In this document: in pieces, positions 7,621 through 15,354 of the stretch
Layout of the letters: the number at the start of each line of letters is the position of its first letter
Numbering within the stretch: position 1 is the stretch's first letter
Assembly: GCF_900199635.1 (NCBI RefSeq)
Contig: NZ_LT962687.1
Coordinates: 1,597,501 to 1,661,500, forward strand
Reading direction: 5' to 3'
Source of the DNA: Anaerotruncus massiliensis (ex Togo et al. 2026)
GTDB lineage: Bacteria > Bacillota > Clostridia > Oscillospirales > Ruminococcaceae
DNA: 64,000 bases
Position numbers and translations under genes: made by a program
Notes under the pieces: model-generated
Told to the model about the DNA's origin: nothing
The model's input: the letters and a program-made list of their open reading frames with translations, nothing else
The model's database searches: none

Positions 7621-8486
7621 GACTGTCCGCCTTTCGCTGTCAGATACATCCGTTTCATCGTCCCCGCGTCCTCCGCCTGCGTGCCCGCGGACTCGCAGAT
7701 GAAGGTGGGGGTGCCGTTTTTCTTTGCGACCAGTTCGGCCAGCGGCTCAAAATCCGGGCCGAACTCGGTATCCTCAAAGGTCAGATGGACCTTCTCTCCG
7801 CCGGGAACGGTGTAGGCGATCTTGCTGAAGTGGGAGTGGAAAAGCCGCGCCCGGTCGATACCGATCGCGTTTTCCATCTCGTCGAAGATCTTCGCGTAGG
7901 CTTCGGGGCCGTCGACGCCGCCGTAGGTGCGCGCGTTGAGGTGCCCGAAGTCGATGCAGGGAAGGATGCGGTCGTCGAGCTTACAGAGCGCGAGCACCTC
8001 CGTAAGGGTGCCGAGCTGGTTGAGCTTCCCCATCGTCTCGGGGCACATGCGGATGTGGGAAAGCCCCTCCGCGTCGAGCGCCGCGATGCACTTTTTCATC
8101 GTGTCGCACGCGAGCTCGAGCGCCGTCTCCCGGCTGATCTTGCCGCAGGAGCCGGTGTGGATCACGATGCGGTCCCCGCCCATCGCGCCGACCGCGCGGG
8201 CCGACTGGAGGACGTAGTCGACGCTCTTGAGGCGTTTTTCCTCCTCCACGCTCGACATCGAGATGTAATAGGGCGCGTGCAGGCTCAGCTGGATGTCCTT
8301 CGCCGCGCACAACTCCCCGAGCTGGCGGCAGTTCGCCTCGGAAATCTTGACCCCCCGCCCGCACTGGTACTCGAACGCGTCGAGCCCCATCTTTTCGAGG
8401 TATTCGGGCAGGTCGGTATTCTTTTTATAGCCCATCTCGGTGAAACTCCGCGAGTTCCCCGCCGGGCCGAACCGGATCTTCGCCAT
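7617..8486 (-). CDS. TIM-barrel protein, endonuclease IV (AP endonuclease family 2)-like
   Basis: Protein of 289 residues with the sugar-isomerase/AP-endonuclease TIM barrel. Likely metal ligands appear in the endonuclease IV order: SLHAPYY, VIHTGS, CPETMGK, CIDFGHLNA, HSHFSK and CESAGT. This supports a trinuclear-zinc enzyme acting on abasic DNA. The similarity is to the shorter, divergent Nfo-like group rather than to classical Nfo, so the DNA-repair role is inferred. It overlaps the yqeG stop by one base and aroQ by four, and belongs to the yqeG-nfo-aroQ-aroQ-pepP unit. Confidence 0.8.
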   Translation of the reverse strand: MAKIRFGPAGNSRSFTEMGYKKNTDLPEYLEKMGLDAFEYQCGRGVKISEANCRQLGELCAAKDIQLSLHAPYYISMSSVEEEKRLKSVDYVLQSARAVGAMGGDRIVIHTGSCGKISRETALELACDTMKKCIAALDAEGLSHIRMCPETMGKLNQLGTLTEVLALCKLDDRILPCIDFGHLNARTYGGVDGPEAYAKIFDEMENAIGIDRARLFHSHFSKIAYTVPGGEKVHLTFEDTEFGPDFEPLAELVAKKNGTPTFICESAGTQAEDAGTMKRMYLTAKGGQS

Positions 8487-8983
8487 CAGTGCGTTCCCTT
8501 CCGCCCGCCGCGCAGGACGAGCTTTTCCAATCTGCGCTTCAGCTTAAAAAACGGGAAAGGCTCCAGCTCGATCGGCTCCACCAGAATCGACACCGCGCCC
8601 GCGAGGTTGGCGCAGAGCACGTCGGTAAAAACCTGGTCGCCGACGATCGCGATCTCCCGCGCGCCCGCCCCGAGTTGTTCCCGCGCGCGGCGCACGCCGC
8701 CCCCGAGGGGTTTCGCCGCGTCCGCGATGCAGCCCACGCCGAGCTTTTCGGCGAACGGCTCCACCCGGTCCGGATGGTTGTTGGAGAGGATGAAGAGGCG
8801 GACGCCCGCCGCCCGCATCCTTGCGAGCCAGCCGTGCACGCCGTCCGCCACGTCGGGATTGTCGTGGGTGGTCAGGGTGTTGTCCACGTCGAGCAGCAGC
8901 ACCGTGATCCCCTTGTCCCGCAGCCACTCCGGCGGGATGTCCCACGCACGCCGGAACCGGTAGTCGGGCTGAAAGACCGCCAT
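8486..8983 (-). CDS. yqeG: YqeG family HAD-IIIA phosphatase
   Basis: HAD-superfamily phosphatase of 165 residues. Motif I is LLLDVDNTL, motif II FILSNN, the conserved lysine lies in AAKPLGGG, and motif III is VGDQVFTDVL. The C-terminal LVEPIELEPFPFFKLKRRLEK is characteristic of YqeG. The family is often described as a phosphatidylglycerophosphate-type phosphatase, but no substrate can be read here. I took ATG 8983, preceded by a GGGGGGA tract, because the homologous region starts there. It is the first gene after a consensus promoter and overlaps the next gene by one base. Confidence 0.9.
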   Translation of the reverse strand: MAVFQPDYRFRRAWDIPPEWLRDKGITVLLLDVDNTLTTHDNPDVADGVHGWLARMRAAGVRLFILSNNHPDRVEPFAEKLGVGCIADAAKPLGGGVRRAREQLGAGAREIAIVGDQVFTDVLCANLAGAVSILVEPIELEPFPFFKLKRRLEKLVLRGGRKGTH

Positions 8984-9059
8984 ATCCGGTCCCCCCGTTT
9001 CCTGAAGAATCCCCGCCGCGGGGGCGGGGCGCGGGCGCAAACGCCGCCCGTACCCGGAT

Positions 9060-9088
9060 ATTGTACCGCAAAGCGCCCCGATTTACAA
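9060..9088 (-). promoter_or_regulatory. Sigma-A-type promoter of the yqeG-aroQ unit
   Basis: TTGTAA (9083-9088), a 17-base spacer and TACAAT (9060-9065) on the minus strand, about 75 bases before the yqeG start and just beyond the rpsU terminator. It fits as the promoter for yqeG, the nfo-like gene, both aroQ copies and the M24 peptidase. Confidence 0.65.
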
Positions 9089-9114
9089 CCTCGGCGCCCG
9101 CCGGACGGCAAAAA

Positions 9115-9151
9115 AATGTGCAAAACGGGCGGGGATATTCCCCGCCCGTTT
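9115..9151 (-). terminator. Intrinsic terminator after rpsU
   Basis: A perfect 12-bp stem (AAACGGGCGGGG / CCCCGCCCGTTT, 9123-9151) with a 5-base loop begins 9 bases after the rpsU stop. On the minus strand it continues into T-rich sequence. Confidence 0.88.
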
Positions 9152-9159
9152 ATGGATGA

Positions 9160-9336
9160 TTATTTGAATTTACGCTTACGAGCCGCCTCAGATTTCTTCT
9201 TGCGCTTGACAGAAGGCTTTTCGTAGTGCTCTCTCTTGCGGACCTCGGCGAGAACGCCGGAGCGGGCGCAAGAACGTTTGAAGCGCCGCAGCGCGCTGTC
9301 CAAAGACTCATTGTCCTTGACTCTGATTTCTGACAT
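9160..9336 (-). CDS. rpsU: 30S ribosomal protein S21
   Basis: Small basic ribosomal protein of 58 residues, translated by hand from the minus strand. It starts [20 protein letters not shown], continues with [20 protein letters not shown] and ends in the lysine/arginine-rich tail typical of S21. It binds near the 3' end of 16S rRNA and helps initiation. The start ATG has GGGGAGGGAATAG upstream. It stands alone, between a consensus promoter and a strong terminator, so it is a monocistronic unit downstream of leuS. Confidence 0.97.
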   Translation of the reverse strand: MSEIRVKDNESLDSALRRFKRSCARSGVLAEVRKREHYEKPSVKRKKKSEAARKRKFK

Positions 9337-9403
9337 TTACCTATTCCCTCCCCACGCCGTCCGGCAGGAGTTGATACCCGCAAAGATGTGGATAACAAAA
9401 TTT

Positions 9404-9433
9404 ATTATACTATGGAAACGCCTGTTTTGTCAA
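9404..9433 (-). promoter_or_regulatory. Consensus promoter of rpsU
   Basis: TTGACA (9428-9433), an 18-base spacer and TATAAT (9404-9409) on the minus strand, about 65 bases ahead of the rpsU start. Both hexamers are perfect, as expected for a ribosomal protein gene. Confidence 0.85.
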
Positions 9434-9487
9434 GCAGTTTGCCCCGCCTTTCGGCGCAAAGCCGCCGGACCGCATGAATACGGGCTT

Positions 9488-11893
9488 TTACCGGGCGACG
9501 ATGTTGACGAGCTTGCCCTTGACGACGATCTCCTTGACGATCGTCTTGCCCTCCAGCGCCGCCTGGACCTCGGGGCGGGCCTTGACGGCGGCGAGCAGCT
9601 CGGCGTCCGGGGCGTCCGCGTCCACCATGACGCGCGCCTTGATCTTGCCGCACACCTGCGCGGCGATCTCGACCTGCGCGTCCCTGCATTTTTCGGGATC
9701 AAAGACGGGCCACTTCTGGTCGGTGACCGTCCCGCCGAACCCGGCGCGCTCCCACATCTCCTCGGTCATGTGCGGCGCGAAGGGGTTGAGCAGCAGGATG
9801 AAGGTCCGCAGCTCCGCGTGGTTGACGCTGCCCTTCGCGCAGATGTCGTTGAGGAGGCTCATCATCGCAGCGATGGCGGTGTTGTACTTCATCGCCTCGA
9901 TGTCCTCGGACACCTTCCGGATCGTCTTGTGCAGGGCGCCTTCCAGCTCGGGGGTATACTCCCCGCCCGGCGCGAGGATGTCCAGCAGCCCGAACACCCG
10001 CTCCAGAAAGCGCTTGCAGCCCTTGATCGACGACTGGGACCAGGGCGCGCTCTTCTCGAAGTCGCCGATGAACATCTCATAGAGGCGCAGGGTGTCCGCG
10101 CCGTAGTCGCGAATGATGTCGTCGGGGTTGACGACGTTGCCGCGGGACTTGGACATCTTCTCGTTGTTTTCGCCAAGGATCATGCCGTGGCTGGTGCGCT
10201 TGGCGTACGGTTCGGGCGTGGGGACCACGCCGATGTCGTAGAGGAACTTGTGCCAGAAGCGGGAGTAGAGCAGGTGGAGCGTCGTGTGCTCCATGCCGCC
10301 GTTGTACCAGTCGACCGGCATCCAGTATTCGAGCGCCTCCCTGGAGGCGAGGGTCTTGTCGTTGTGCGGGTCGCAGTAGCGCAGAAAGTACCAGGACGAG
10401 CCCGCCCACTGGGGCATCGTGTCGGTCTCCCGCCTGGCGGGCGCGCCGCACTTGGGGCAGGGCACGTTCACCCAGTCGTCCATGGCCGCGAGCGGCGAAT
10501 CGCCGTTTTCGGTCGGCTCGTAGCTGTCCACCTCGGGCAGGCGCAGCGGCAGCTCGCTCTCGTCGAGCGGGACATAGCCGCAGTGGTCGCAGTGGATGAT
10601 CGGGATCGGCTCCCCCCAGTACCGCTGGCGGGAGAAGACCCAGTCGCGCAGCTTGAAGTTCACCTTCGGCTCGCCCTTTCCGTTTTCGGCGAGCCAGGCG
10701 GTGATCTTCTTCTTCGCCTCCTCGACCGAGAGGCCGTCGAGCATGCCGGAGTTGACCATCACGCCCGTCTCACAGTCTGTAAAGGCTTCTTCATTTACAT
10801 TCCCGCCCTTGACCACCTCGACGATGGGCAGGCCGAATTTCTTGGCGAATTCCCAGTCGCGCGTGTCGTGCGCCGGGACGGCCATGATCGCGCCGGTGCC
10901 GTAGGACATGAGGACGTAGTCGGAGATGAAGATGGGGATCTCGGCGTTGTTGACCGGGTTGATCCCCCGGACCCCCTCGAGCATGACGCCCGTCTTGTCC
11001 TTGACCAGCTCGGTGCGCTCGAAGTCGGACTTCTTCGCCGACTCCTCCTGGTAGGCGCGCACCGCGTCCATGTTGGAGATCTTGTCCGCCCACCGGTCGA
11101 CGTAGGGGTGCTCGGGCGAAATGACCATGTAGGTCGCGCCGAACAGGGTGTCGGGGCGGGTGGTAAAGACGGTCAGCTTGTCCCCCGCGGTGGTGTCGAA
11201 ATCCACCTGCGCGCCGGTCGAGCGGCCGATCCAATTGCGCTGGGAGACCTTGACGCGGTCGATGTAATCGACCGTGTCGAGGTCGTCGAGCAGCCGCTGG
11301 GCGTACTGGGTGATGCCGAGCATCCACTGGCTCTTGACCTTGTGGACCACCTCGCTCCCGCAGCGCTCGCAGACGCCGTTGACGACCTCTTCGTTCGCCA
11401 GTACGACTTTGCAGCCGGTGCACCAGTTGACCGACATCTCCTTCTTATAGGCGAGCCCCTTCTTGAAGAGCTGGAGGAAGATCCACTGGGTCCACCGGTA
11501 GTAATCGGGATCGGTGGTGTTGATCTCCCGGTTCCAGTCGAAGCTGAGCCCCAGGCTCTTGAGCTGGGACTTGAACCGCTGAACGTTGTCGTGGGTCACC
11601 TTTTCGGGGTGGATGTGGTTCTTGATGGCGTAGTTTTCGGTCGGCAGGCCGAAGGCGTCCCAACCCATCGGGTAGAGGACGTTGTAGCCCTCCAGGCGGC
11701 GCTTGCGCGCGACGATGTCCAGCGCGGTGTAGGAGCGCGGATGGCCGACGTGCAGCCCCTGCCCCGACGGGTAGGGGAACTCGACCAGCGCGTAATACTT
11801 CGGCTTGGAGTAGTCGTCGGTCGCCGCAAAGACGTTGCGCGCCTCCCAGCTCTTCTGCCATTTTTTCTCAATTGCTGCAAAATCGTACTTCAA
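9488..11893 (-). CDS. leuS: Leucyl-tRNA synthetase
   Basis: Charges tRNA-Leu; 801 residues, typical of the bacterial enzyme. The class I motif HVGH is in [16 protein letters not shown] near residue 45, the zinc-binding-type [13 protein letters not shown] follows, the editing domain lies in the middle ([14 protein letters not shown]), and KMSKS is in [15 protein letters not shown]. The start is TTG at 11893, with GGGAG nine bases upstream; [13 protein letters not shown] is the normal LeuRS N-terminus and no in-frame ATG fits. It lies 59 bases after rsfS, at the end of the long dprA-to-rsfS block. I saw no T-box in front. Confidence 0.98.
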   Translation of the reverse strand: MKYDFAAIEKKWQKSWEARNVFAATDDYSKPKYYALVEFPYPSGQGLHVGHPRSYTALDIVARKRRLEGYNVLYPMGWDAFGLPTENYAIKNHIHPEKVTHDNVQRFKSQLKSLGLSFDWNREINTTDPDYYRWTQWIFLQLFKKGLAYKKEMSVNWCTGCKVVLANEEVVNGVCERCGSEVVHKVKSQWMLGITQYAQRLLDDLDTVDYIDRVKVSQRNWIGRSTGAQVDFDTTAGDKLTVFTTRPDTLFGATYMVISPEHPYVDRWADKISNMDAVRAYQEESAKKSDFERTELVKDKTGVMLEGVRGINPVNNAEIPIFISDYVLMSYGTGAIMAVPAHDTRDWEFAKKFGLPIVEVVKGGNVNEEAFTDCETGVMVNSGMLDGLSVEEAKKKITAWLAENGKGEPKVNFKLRDWVFSRQRYWGEPIPIIHCDHCGYVPLDESELPLRLPEVDSYEPTENGDSPLAAMDDWVNVPCPKCGAPARRETDTMPQWAGSSWYFLRYCDPHNDKTLASREALEYWMPVDWYNGGMEHTTLHLLYSRFWHKFLYDIGVVPTPEPYAKRTSHGMILGENNEKMSKSRGNVVNPDDIIRDYGADTLRLYEMFIGDFEKSAPWSQSSIKGCKRFLERVFGLLDILAPGGEYTPELEGALHKTIRKVSEDIEAMKYNTAIAAMMSLLNDICAKGSVNHAELRTFILLLNPFAPHMTEEMWERAGFGGTVTDQKWPVFDPEKCRDAQVEIAAQVCGKIKARVMVDADAPDAELLAAVKARPEVQAALEGKTIVKEIVVKGKLVNIVAR

Positions 11894-11952
11894 TGCTGTA
11901 CACTCCCTGTTTGCCGTGTCCAGCGCGGCAAATGATGTTGGCTTCCTTTATT

Positions 11953-12303
11953 TTATTCCGCAAGCCCCAGGTCGACGCGCGGGGCGTCCGCCCACAGCCG
12001 CTCGAGCGAATAGAACTCGCGGGTTTTGTCATAGAAGATATGGACGATCACGTCGTAGTAATCGAGCACGACCCACATGGCCGACTGGTAGCCCTCGATG
12101 CGGCGCGGCTCGAAGCCCTGCTTGGAGAGCCCCTCCTCGACCGCGTCCGAAAGCGCCTTGACCTGCGCGTTGGACCCGCCAGACGCGATGACAAAATAAT
12201 CCCCGATCGTGGTCAGATCCCGGATCTCGATCGCGGTGATGTCCGTGCCCTTTTTTTCCGACAGGAGCCTCGCGGCCTCCTTTGCCATTTCAATCGATGT
12301 CAT
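11953..12303 (-). CDS. rsfS: Ribosome silencing factor RsfS
   Basis: Binds L14 on the 50S subunit and blocks subunit joining when nutrients are short. Its 116 residues match the family. Typical blocks are TDITAIEIRDLTTIGDYFVIASG, whose core IRDLTTIGDYFVI is the signature, and WVVLDYYDVIVHIF. It lies 22 bases downstream of yqeK in the standard Bacillota order nadD-yqeK-rsfS and is probably in the same transcript. Confidence 0.96.
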   Translation of the reverse strand: MTSIEMAKEAARLLSEKKGTDITAIEIRDLTTIGDYFVIASGGSNAQVKALSDAVEEGLSKQGFEPRRIEGYQSAMWVVLDYYDVIVHIFYDKTREFYSLERLWADAPRVDLGLAE

Positions 12304-12324
12304 TGCTTCACCTCCGGTAAAAAA

Positions 12325-12891
12325 TCAGTACGCCATATAGACATTATATGCCTGGAACGTATCAAAGCTGATTCCGAGCGACCGCTCCACGAGGTCGTTG
12401 ACCGCGTAGCGCATCGCTTCCTTCATCGCGGGCTTGAGGGCGGTTTCCGCGAGTTTCCGCATCGGCAGGATGTCGGGATAGACGCGGTCGACACTCGTCA
12501 AATCCGCCAGATAGACCACCTCGTCCAGCTCGGTCATATGCCCGCACGCCGTCGTGTGAAAACGGATGGCGTGCAGGATCCCGGGGTCGGTGATGCCGAG
12601 CTTCTCCGAAATGAAGCCGCACGCCGCCATGCCGTGCCACGTCTTGGGCTGGCTCTCCTGCACGCTGTCAAGAATGATACCACACTTTGTGAGCCATTGC
12701 AACTGCTCCTCCCTGGGCATCTCCTTGCAGATATCGTGCATCCAGCCGGCCACCATCGCCTTCTGCTCGTCGCAGCCGTAGAGCCGCGCAAGCTTCTGCG
12801 CCTGCTGCACCACGCACTGGGTGTGGTAGTACCGCTTGGCCGAGAGGGTCTTTTTCGCAAGTTTGTCCAGCTTCTTCAGATCATATTCCAT
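12325..12891 (-). CDS. yqeK: YqeK HD-domain diadenosine tetraphosphatase
   Basis: HD-superfamily hydrolase of 188 residues; the family cleaves diadenosine tetraphosphate symmetrically to two ADP. Metal-binding residues are visible as YYHTQCVVQQA, AGWMHDICKE (the HD pair), the histidine in TWHGM and IRFHTTAC. It sits between nadD and rsfS with small gaps, the conserved order in Bacillota. The function rests on the family and the position. Confidence 0.92.
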   Translation of the reverse strand: MEYDLKKLDKLAKKTLSAKRYYHTQCVVQQAQKLARLYGCDEQKAMVAGWMHDICKEMPREEQLQWLTKCGIILDSVQESQPKTWHGMAACGFISEKLGITDPGILHAIRFHTTACGHMTELDEVVYLADLTSVDRVYPDILPMRKLAETALKPAMKEAMRYAVNDLVERSLGISFDTFQAYNVYMAY

Positions 12892-12909
12892 CAGGAACGC
12901 CCCGCTTTC

Positions 12910-13512
12910 CTACAATGTCTGATAGAGCCCATGGCTGTCGATGTATGCGGCGACCTTTGGCGGGACCAGCCCGCCGAGCGGTTTTTTCTCCCGCGCGCGC
13001 CCGCGCACGAGCGTCGAGGAGATCGGAAGGGGGTTAAGCTCGACCAGCTCGCAGCGCGCCCCCTGCGCCTCGAGCGAGCGTTTGCAGTCGGCGAGCCGGC
13101 CGCGCAGCGCGGTGTCCCGCGCCCCGGCGCAGATGACCGCCAGCTCGCAGATGCGCCTCCACTCCCGCCACCCGGTCAGCGTCAGGAACATGTCGCTGCC
13201 CATGATGAGGTAGAAGCCGTCGTCCGGGTATTCCTTTGCAAGCTGCTCGAGGGTGTCCACCGTGTAGCTTTTCTGCCCGCGCCGCAGCTCGATGTCGCTC
13301 GCCTCGAAGCCGGGCAGGCCGTCGAAGGCGAGGCGGCACATCGCGAGCCGGTCCGCCCCGTCCGCGAGCTGCTCCCCCGGCTTGTGGGGCGGCAGGCAGG
13401 TGGGGATGACCAGCATCCGGTCGAGCCGGAGCGCGTCAAAATAGGTGCGCGCCAGGTGGATGTGGCCGTTGTGGACGGGATTGAAGGTCCCGCCGAAGAC
13501 TCCCGTGCGCAT
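12910..13512 (-). CDS. nadD: Nicotinate-nucleotide adenylyltransferase
   Basis: Makes deamido-NAD from nicotinate mononucleotide and ATP. Its 200 residues are normal for NadD. The nucleotidyltransferase motif GGTFNPVHNGH is at residues 6-16, PTCLPPHKP follows, and the C-terminal ISSTLVRGR is the ISSTxIR motif. Its ATG overlaps the last base of yhbY, and 18 bases separate it from yqeK. Confidence 0.97.
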   Translation of the reverse strand: MRTGVFGGTFNPVHNGHIHLARTYFDALRLDRMLVIPTCLPPHKPGEQLADGADRLAMCRLAFDGLPGFEASDIELRRGQKSYTVDTLEQLAKEYPDDGFYLIMGSDMFLTLTGWREWRRICELAVICAGARDTALRGRLADCKRSLEAQGARCELVELNPLPISSTLVRGRAREKKPLGGLVPPKVAAYIDSHGLYQTL

Positions 13513-13802
13513 CAGCCGAGGTCGATGACCGGCTTTTCAGGGTTGCGGCGGTAGAGCACCAGCTTCATGCCGATGACCTGCACCACCTCGGAGCCGGTCG
13601 CCTCGGCGAGCTGCTGCGCGACCTCGCGCACCGGCGCGGGGCTCGTCTCGAGCACCCGCAGCTTGATGAGCTCGCGCGCCGTCAGCGCGTCGTCCACCTG
13701 TTTGACGAGCGCTTCCGCCACGCCGCCCTTGCCCACCTGGAGGATGGTCTCCCCGGTGCTCGCGATGCCGCGGAGCTTCGCCCGCTGTTTGCTTGTCAGC
13801 AT
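13512..13802 (-). CDS. yhbY: YhbY family CRM-domain RNA-binding protein
   Basis: Single CRM-domain protein of 96 residues that associates with pre-50S particles. It begins MLTSKQRAKLRGIAS and has the GxxG loop as VGKGGV, both standard for the family (YqeI in Bacillus). It overlaps nadD by one base and follows rdgB by 18 bases. Its placement before nadD is conserved in Bacillota. Confidence 0.95.
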   Translation of the reverse strand: MLTSKQRAKLRGIASTGETILQVGKGGVAEALVKQVDDALTARELIKLRVLETSPAPVREVAQQLAEATGSEVVQVIGMKLVLYRRNPEKPVIDLG

Positions 13803-13820
13803 ATCCTTTTCTCCTCTATC

Positions 13821-14411
13821 TCATCCGTTTTGATGTTCGTTCAGCTTGCGCGCCAGTTCCCGCAGCGCCTTGCCGCGGTGGGATACCGCGTCCTTCTCCT
13901 CCGCGGAGAGCTCCGCGAAGCTGCGGTCCCCCACGTAGAAGATGGGGTCGTACCCGAAGCCGCCGTCCCCGCGCGGCTCCCAGCCGATCTTCCCTTCACA
14001 GGTCCCCTCCGCGTCGATGCGGGCGCCGTCCGCGCCGATGTAGCAGATGTGCGCCACGAAGCGCGCCGTGCGGCGCTCCTCCGGCACCCCCTCCAGCTCC
14101 CCGAGCAGGCGGGAAATCTTTTCGGGATAGGGGGTCTCCTCCCCCGCGTACCGCGCCGAGTAGACTCCCGGCGCGCCGTCCAGCGCGTCGACGCAGAGCC
14201 CCGAGTCGTCCGCGACGGCGGCCAGCCCGGTGCGCTCATGGACCGCGTCCGCCTTGAGGAAGGCGTTTTCCGCGAAGGTCGTCCCCGTCTCCTCGACCGA
14301 GAGGCCGGGGCAGACCTCCGACTGCGCGGCGGGCTCGATGCCCAGCGGCGCGAAGATGCGGGCAAATTCCCGGAGCTTGCCCATGTTCCCCGTCGCGGCG
14401 ATCACCTTCAT
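13821..14411 (-). CDS. rdgB: XTP/dITP diphosphatase (RdgB/Ham1)
   Basis: Hydrolyses non-canonical purine triphosphates to keep them out of DNA and RNA. 196 residues. Motifs are the N-terminal ATGNMGKLREF (Walker-like SxNxxK region), ADDSGLCVDALDGAPG, and the C-terminal GFGYDPIFY and VSHRGKAL. The ATG at 14411 overlaps the ftsY stop as TGATG; a GTG one codon earlier is possible. It is translationally coupled to ftsY. Confidence 0.96.
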   Translation of the reverse strand: MKVIAATGNMGKLREFARIFAPLGIEPAAQSEVCPGLSVEETGTTFAENAFLKADAVHERTGLAAVADDSGLCVDALDGAPGVYSARYAGEETPYPEKISRLLGELEGVPEERRTARFVAHICYIGADGARIDAEGTCEGKIGWEPRGDGGFGYDPIFYVGDRSFAELSAEEKDAVSHRGKALRELARKLNEHQNG

Positions 14412-15343
14412 CACGCGTCCTCCTCCGTTTCCTCCCGCCCGCCGAAGAGGGCGTCGACAAAGTCCTGCGCGTTAAAGGGCCGCAGATCGTCGATCTGCTC
14501 GCCCACGCCGATATATTTGATCGGGACCTGTAATTCCTGCTTGATGCCGATGACCACGCCGCCGCGCGCCGTGCCGTCGAGCTTGGTGAGGATGATGCCG
14601 GTGATGCCCGCGGCCTCCTTGAACTGGCGCGCCTGGTTGAGGGCGTTCTGCCCCGTCGTCGCGTCGAGCACGAGCAGCACCTCGGTGTCGCAGCCGGGAG
14701 CTTCCCGCTGGATGACGCGGGAGATTTTGCCCAGCTCGTCCATGAGGTTCTTCTTGTTGTGGAGGCGGCCCGCCGTGTCGCAGATGACCACGTCCACGCC
14801 GCGCGCCCTGCCCGCCGTGACCGCGTCGAAGACGACGGCCGCCGGGTCGGAGCCCTCCGACTGCCGGATCATGTCGACCCCCGAGCGTTCGGCCCACACG
14901 CCGAGCTGTTCGATCGCCGCCGCGCGGAAGGTGTCCGCCGCGCCGAGCAGCACCTTTTTGCCGTCCGCCTTGAGGTTGGCGGCGAGCTTGCCGATCGTGG
15001 TGGTCTTGCCCACCCCGTTCACGCCGATGACGAGGATGACCGACGGCCTGGTCGAGAGGTTCAGCTCCTCCCCGCCCGCAAGCATCCCCGCGATGATCTC
15101 CTTGAGCAGGCCCTTGACCTCCGACGCGTCGGTGACGCCCCGCCGTTTGACCTCCGCGCGCAGTTCATCGCAGATGGCCGCGGCGGTCACCGCGCCCACG
15201 TCGGACATGATGAGCGTCTCCTCGAGCTCCTCAAAGAGCTCCTCGTCGATCCTGGTGAAGGAATTGACCAGCTCGTCGACGGCGCGCGCCATCGACTCCC
15301 GCGTCTTTTTGAGCCCTTCCGCAAGTCTTCCGAAAAATCCCAT
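14411..15343 (-). CDS. ftsY: Signal recognition particle receptor FtsY
   Basis: SRP receptor GTPase that delivers ribosome-nascent chain complexes to the translocon. Its 310 residues are the short form without a long acidic A domain. The N-terminal helical N domain precedes the G domain: P-loop GVNGVGKTTTIGKLA, then DTFRAAA, DTAGRL, TKLDGTARGG and GVGEQIDDL. The start lies 11 bases after smc. The order smc-ftsY is the standard one in Bacillota. Confidence 0.98.
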   Translation of the reverse strand: MGFFGRLAEGLKKTRESMARAVDELVNSFTRIDEELFEELEETLIMSDVGAVTAAAICDELRAEVKRRGVTDASEVKGLLKEIIAGMLAGGEELNLSTRPSVILVIGVNGVGKTTTIGKLAANLKADGKKVLLGAADTFRAAAIEQLGVWAERSGVDMIRQSEGSDPAAVVFDAVTAGRARGVDVVICDTAGRLHNKKNLMDELGKISRVIQREAPGCDTEVLLVLDATTGQNALNQARQFKEAAGITGIILTKLDGTARGGVVIGIKQELQVPIKYIGVGEQIDDLRPFNAQDFVDALFGGREETEEDA

Positions 15344-15354
15344 TTGGTACCCCC

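Noticed and set aside
9236-11935. 899-codon open frame on the plus strand
   Set aside because: Antisense to leuS and rpsU, no recognisable domain.
11894-11952. T-box before leuS
   Set aside because: The 59-base gap is too short and lacks the T-box sequence; only a small hairpin is seen.
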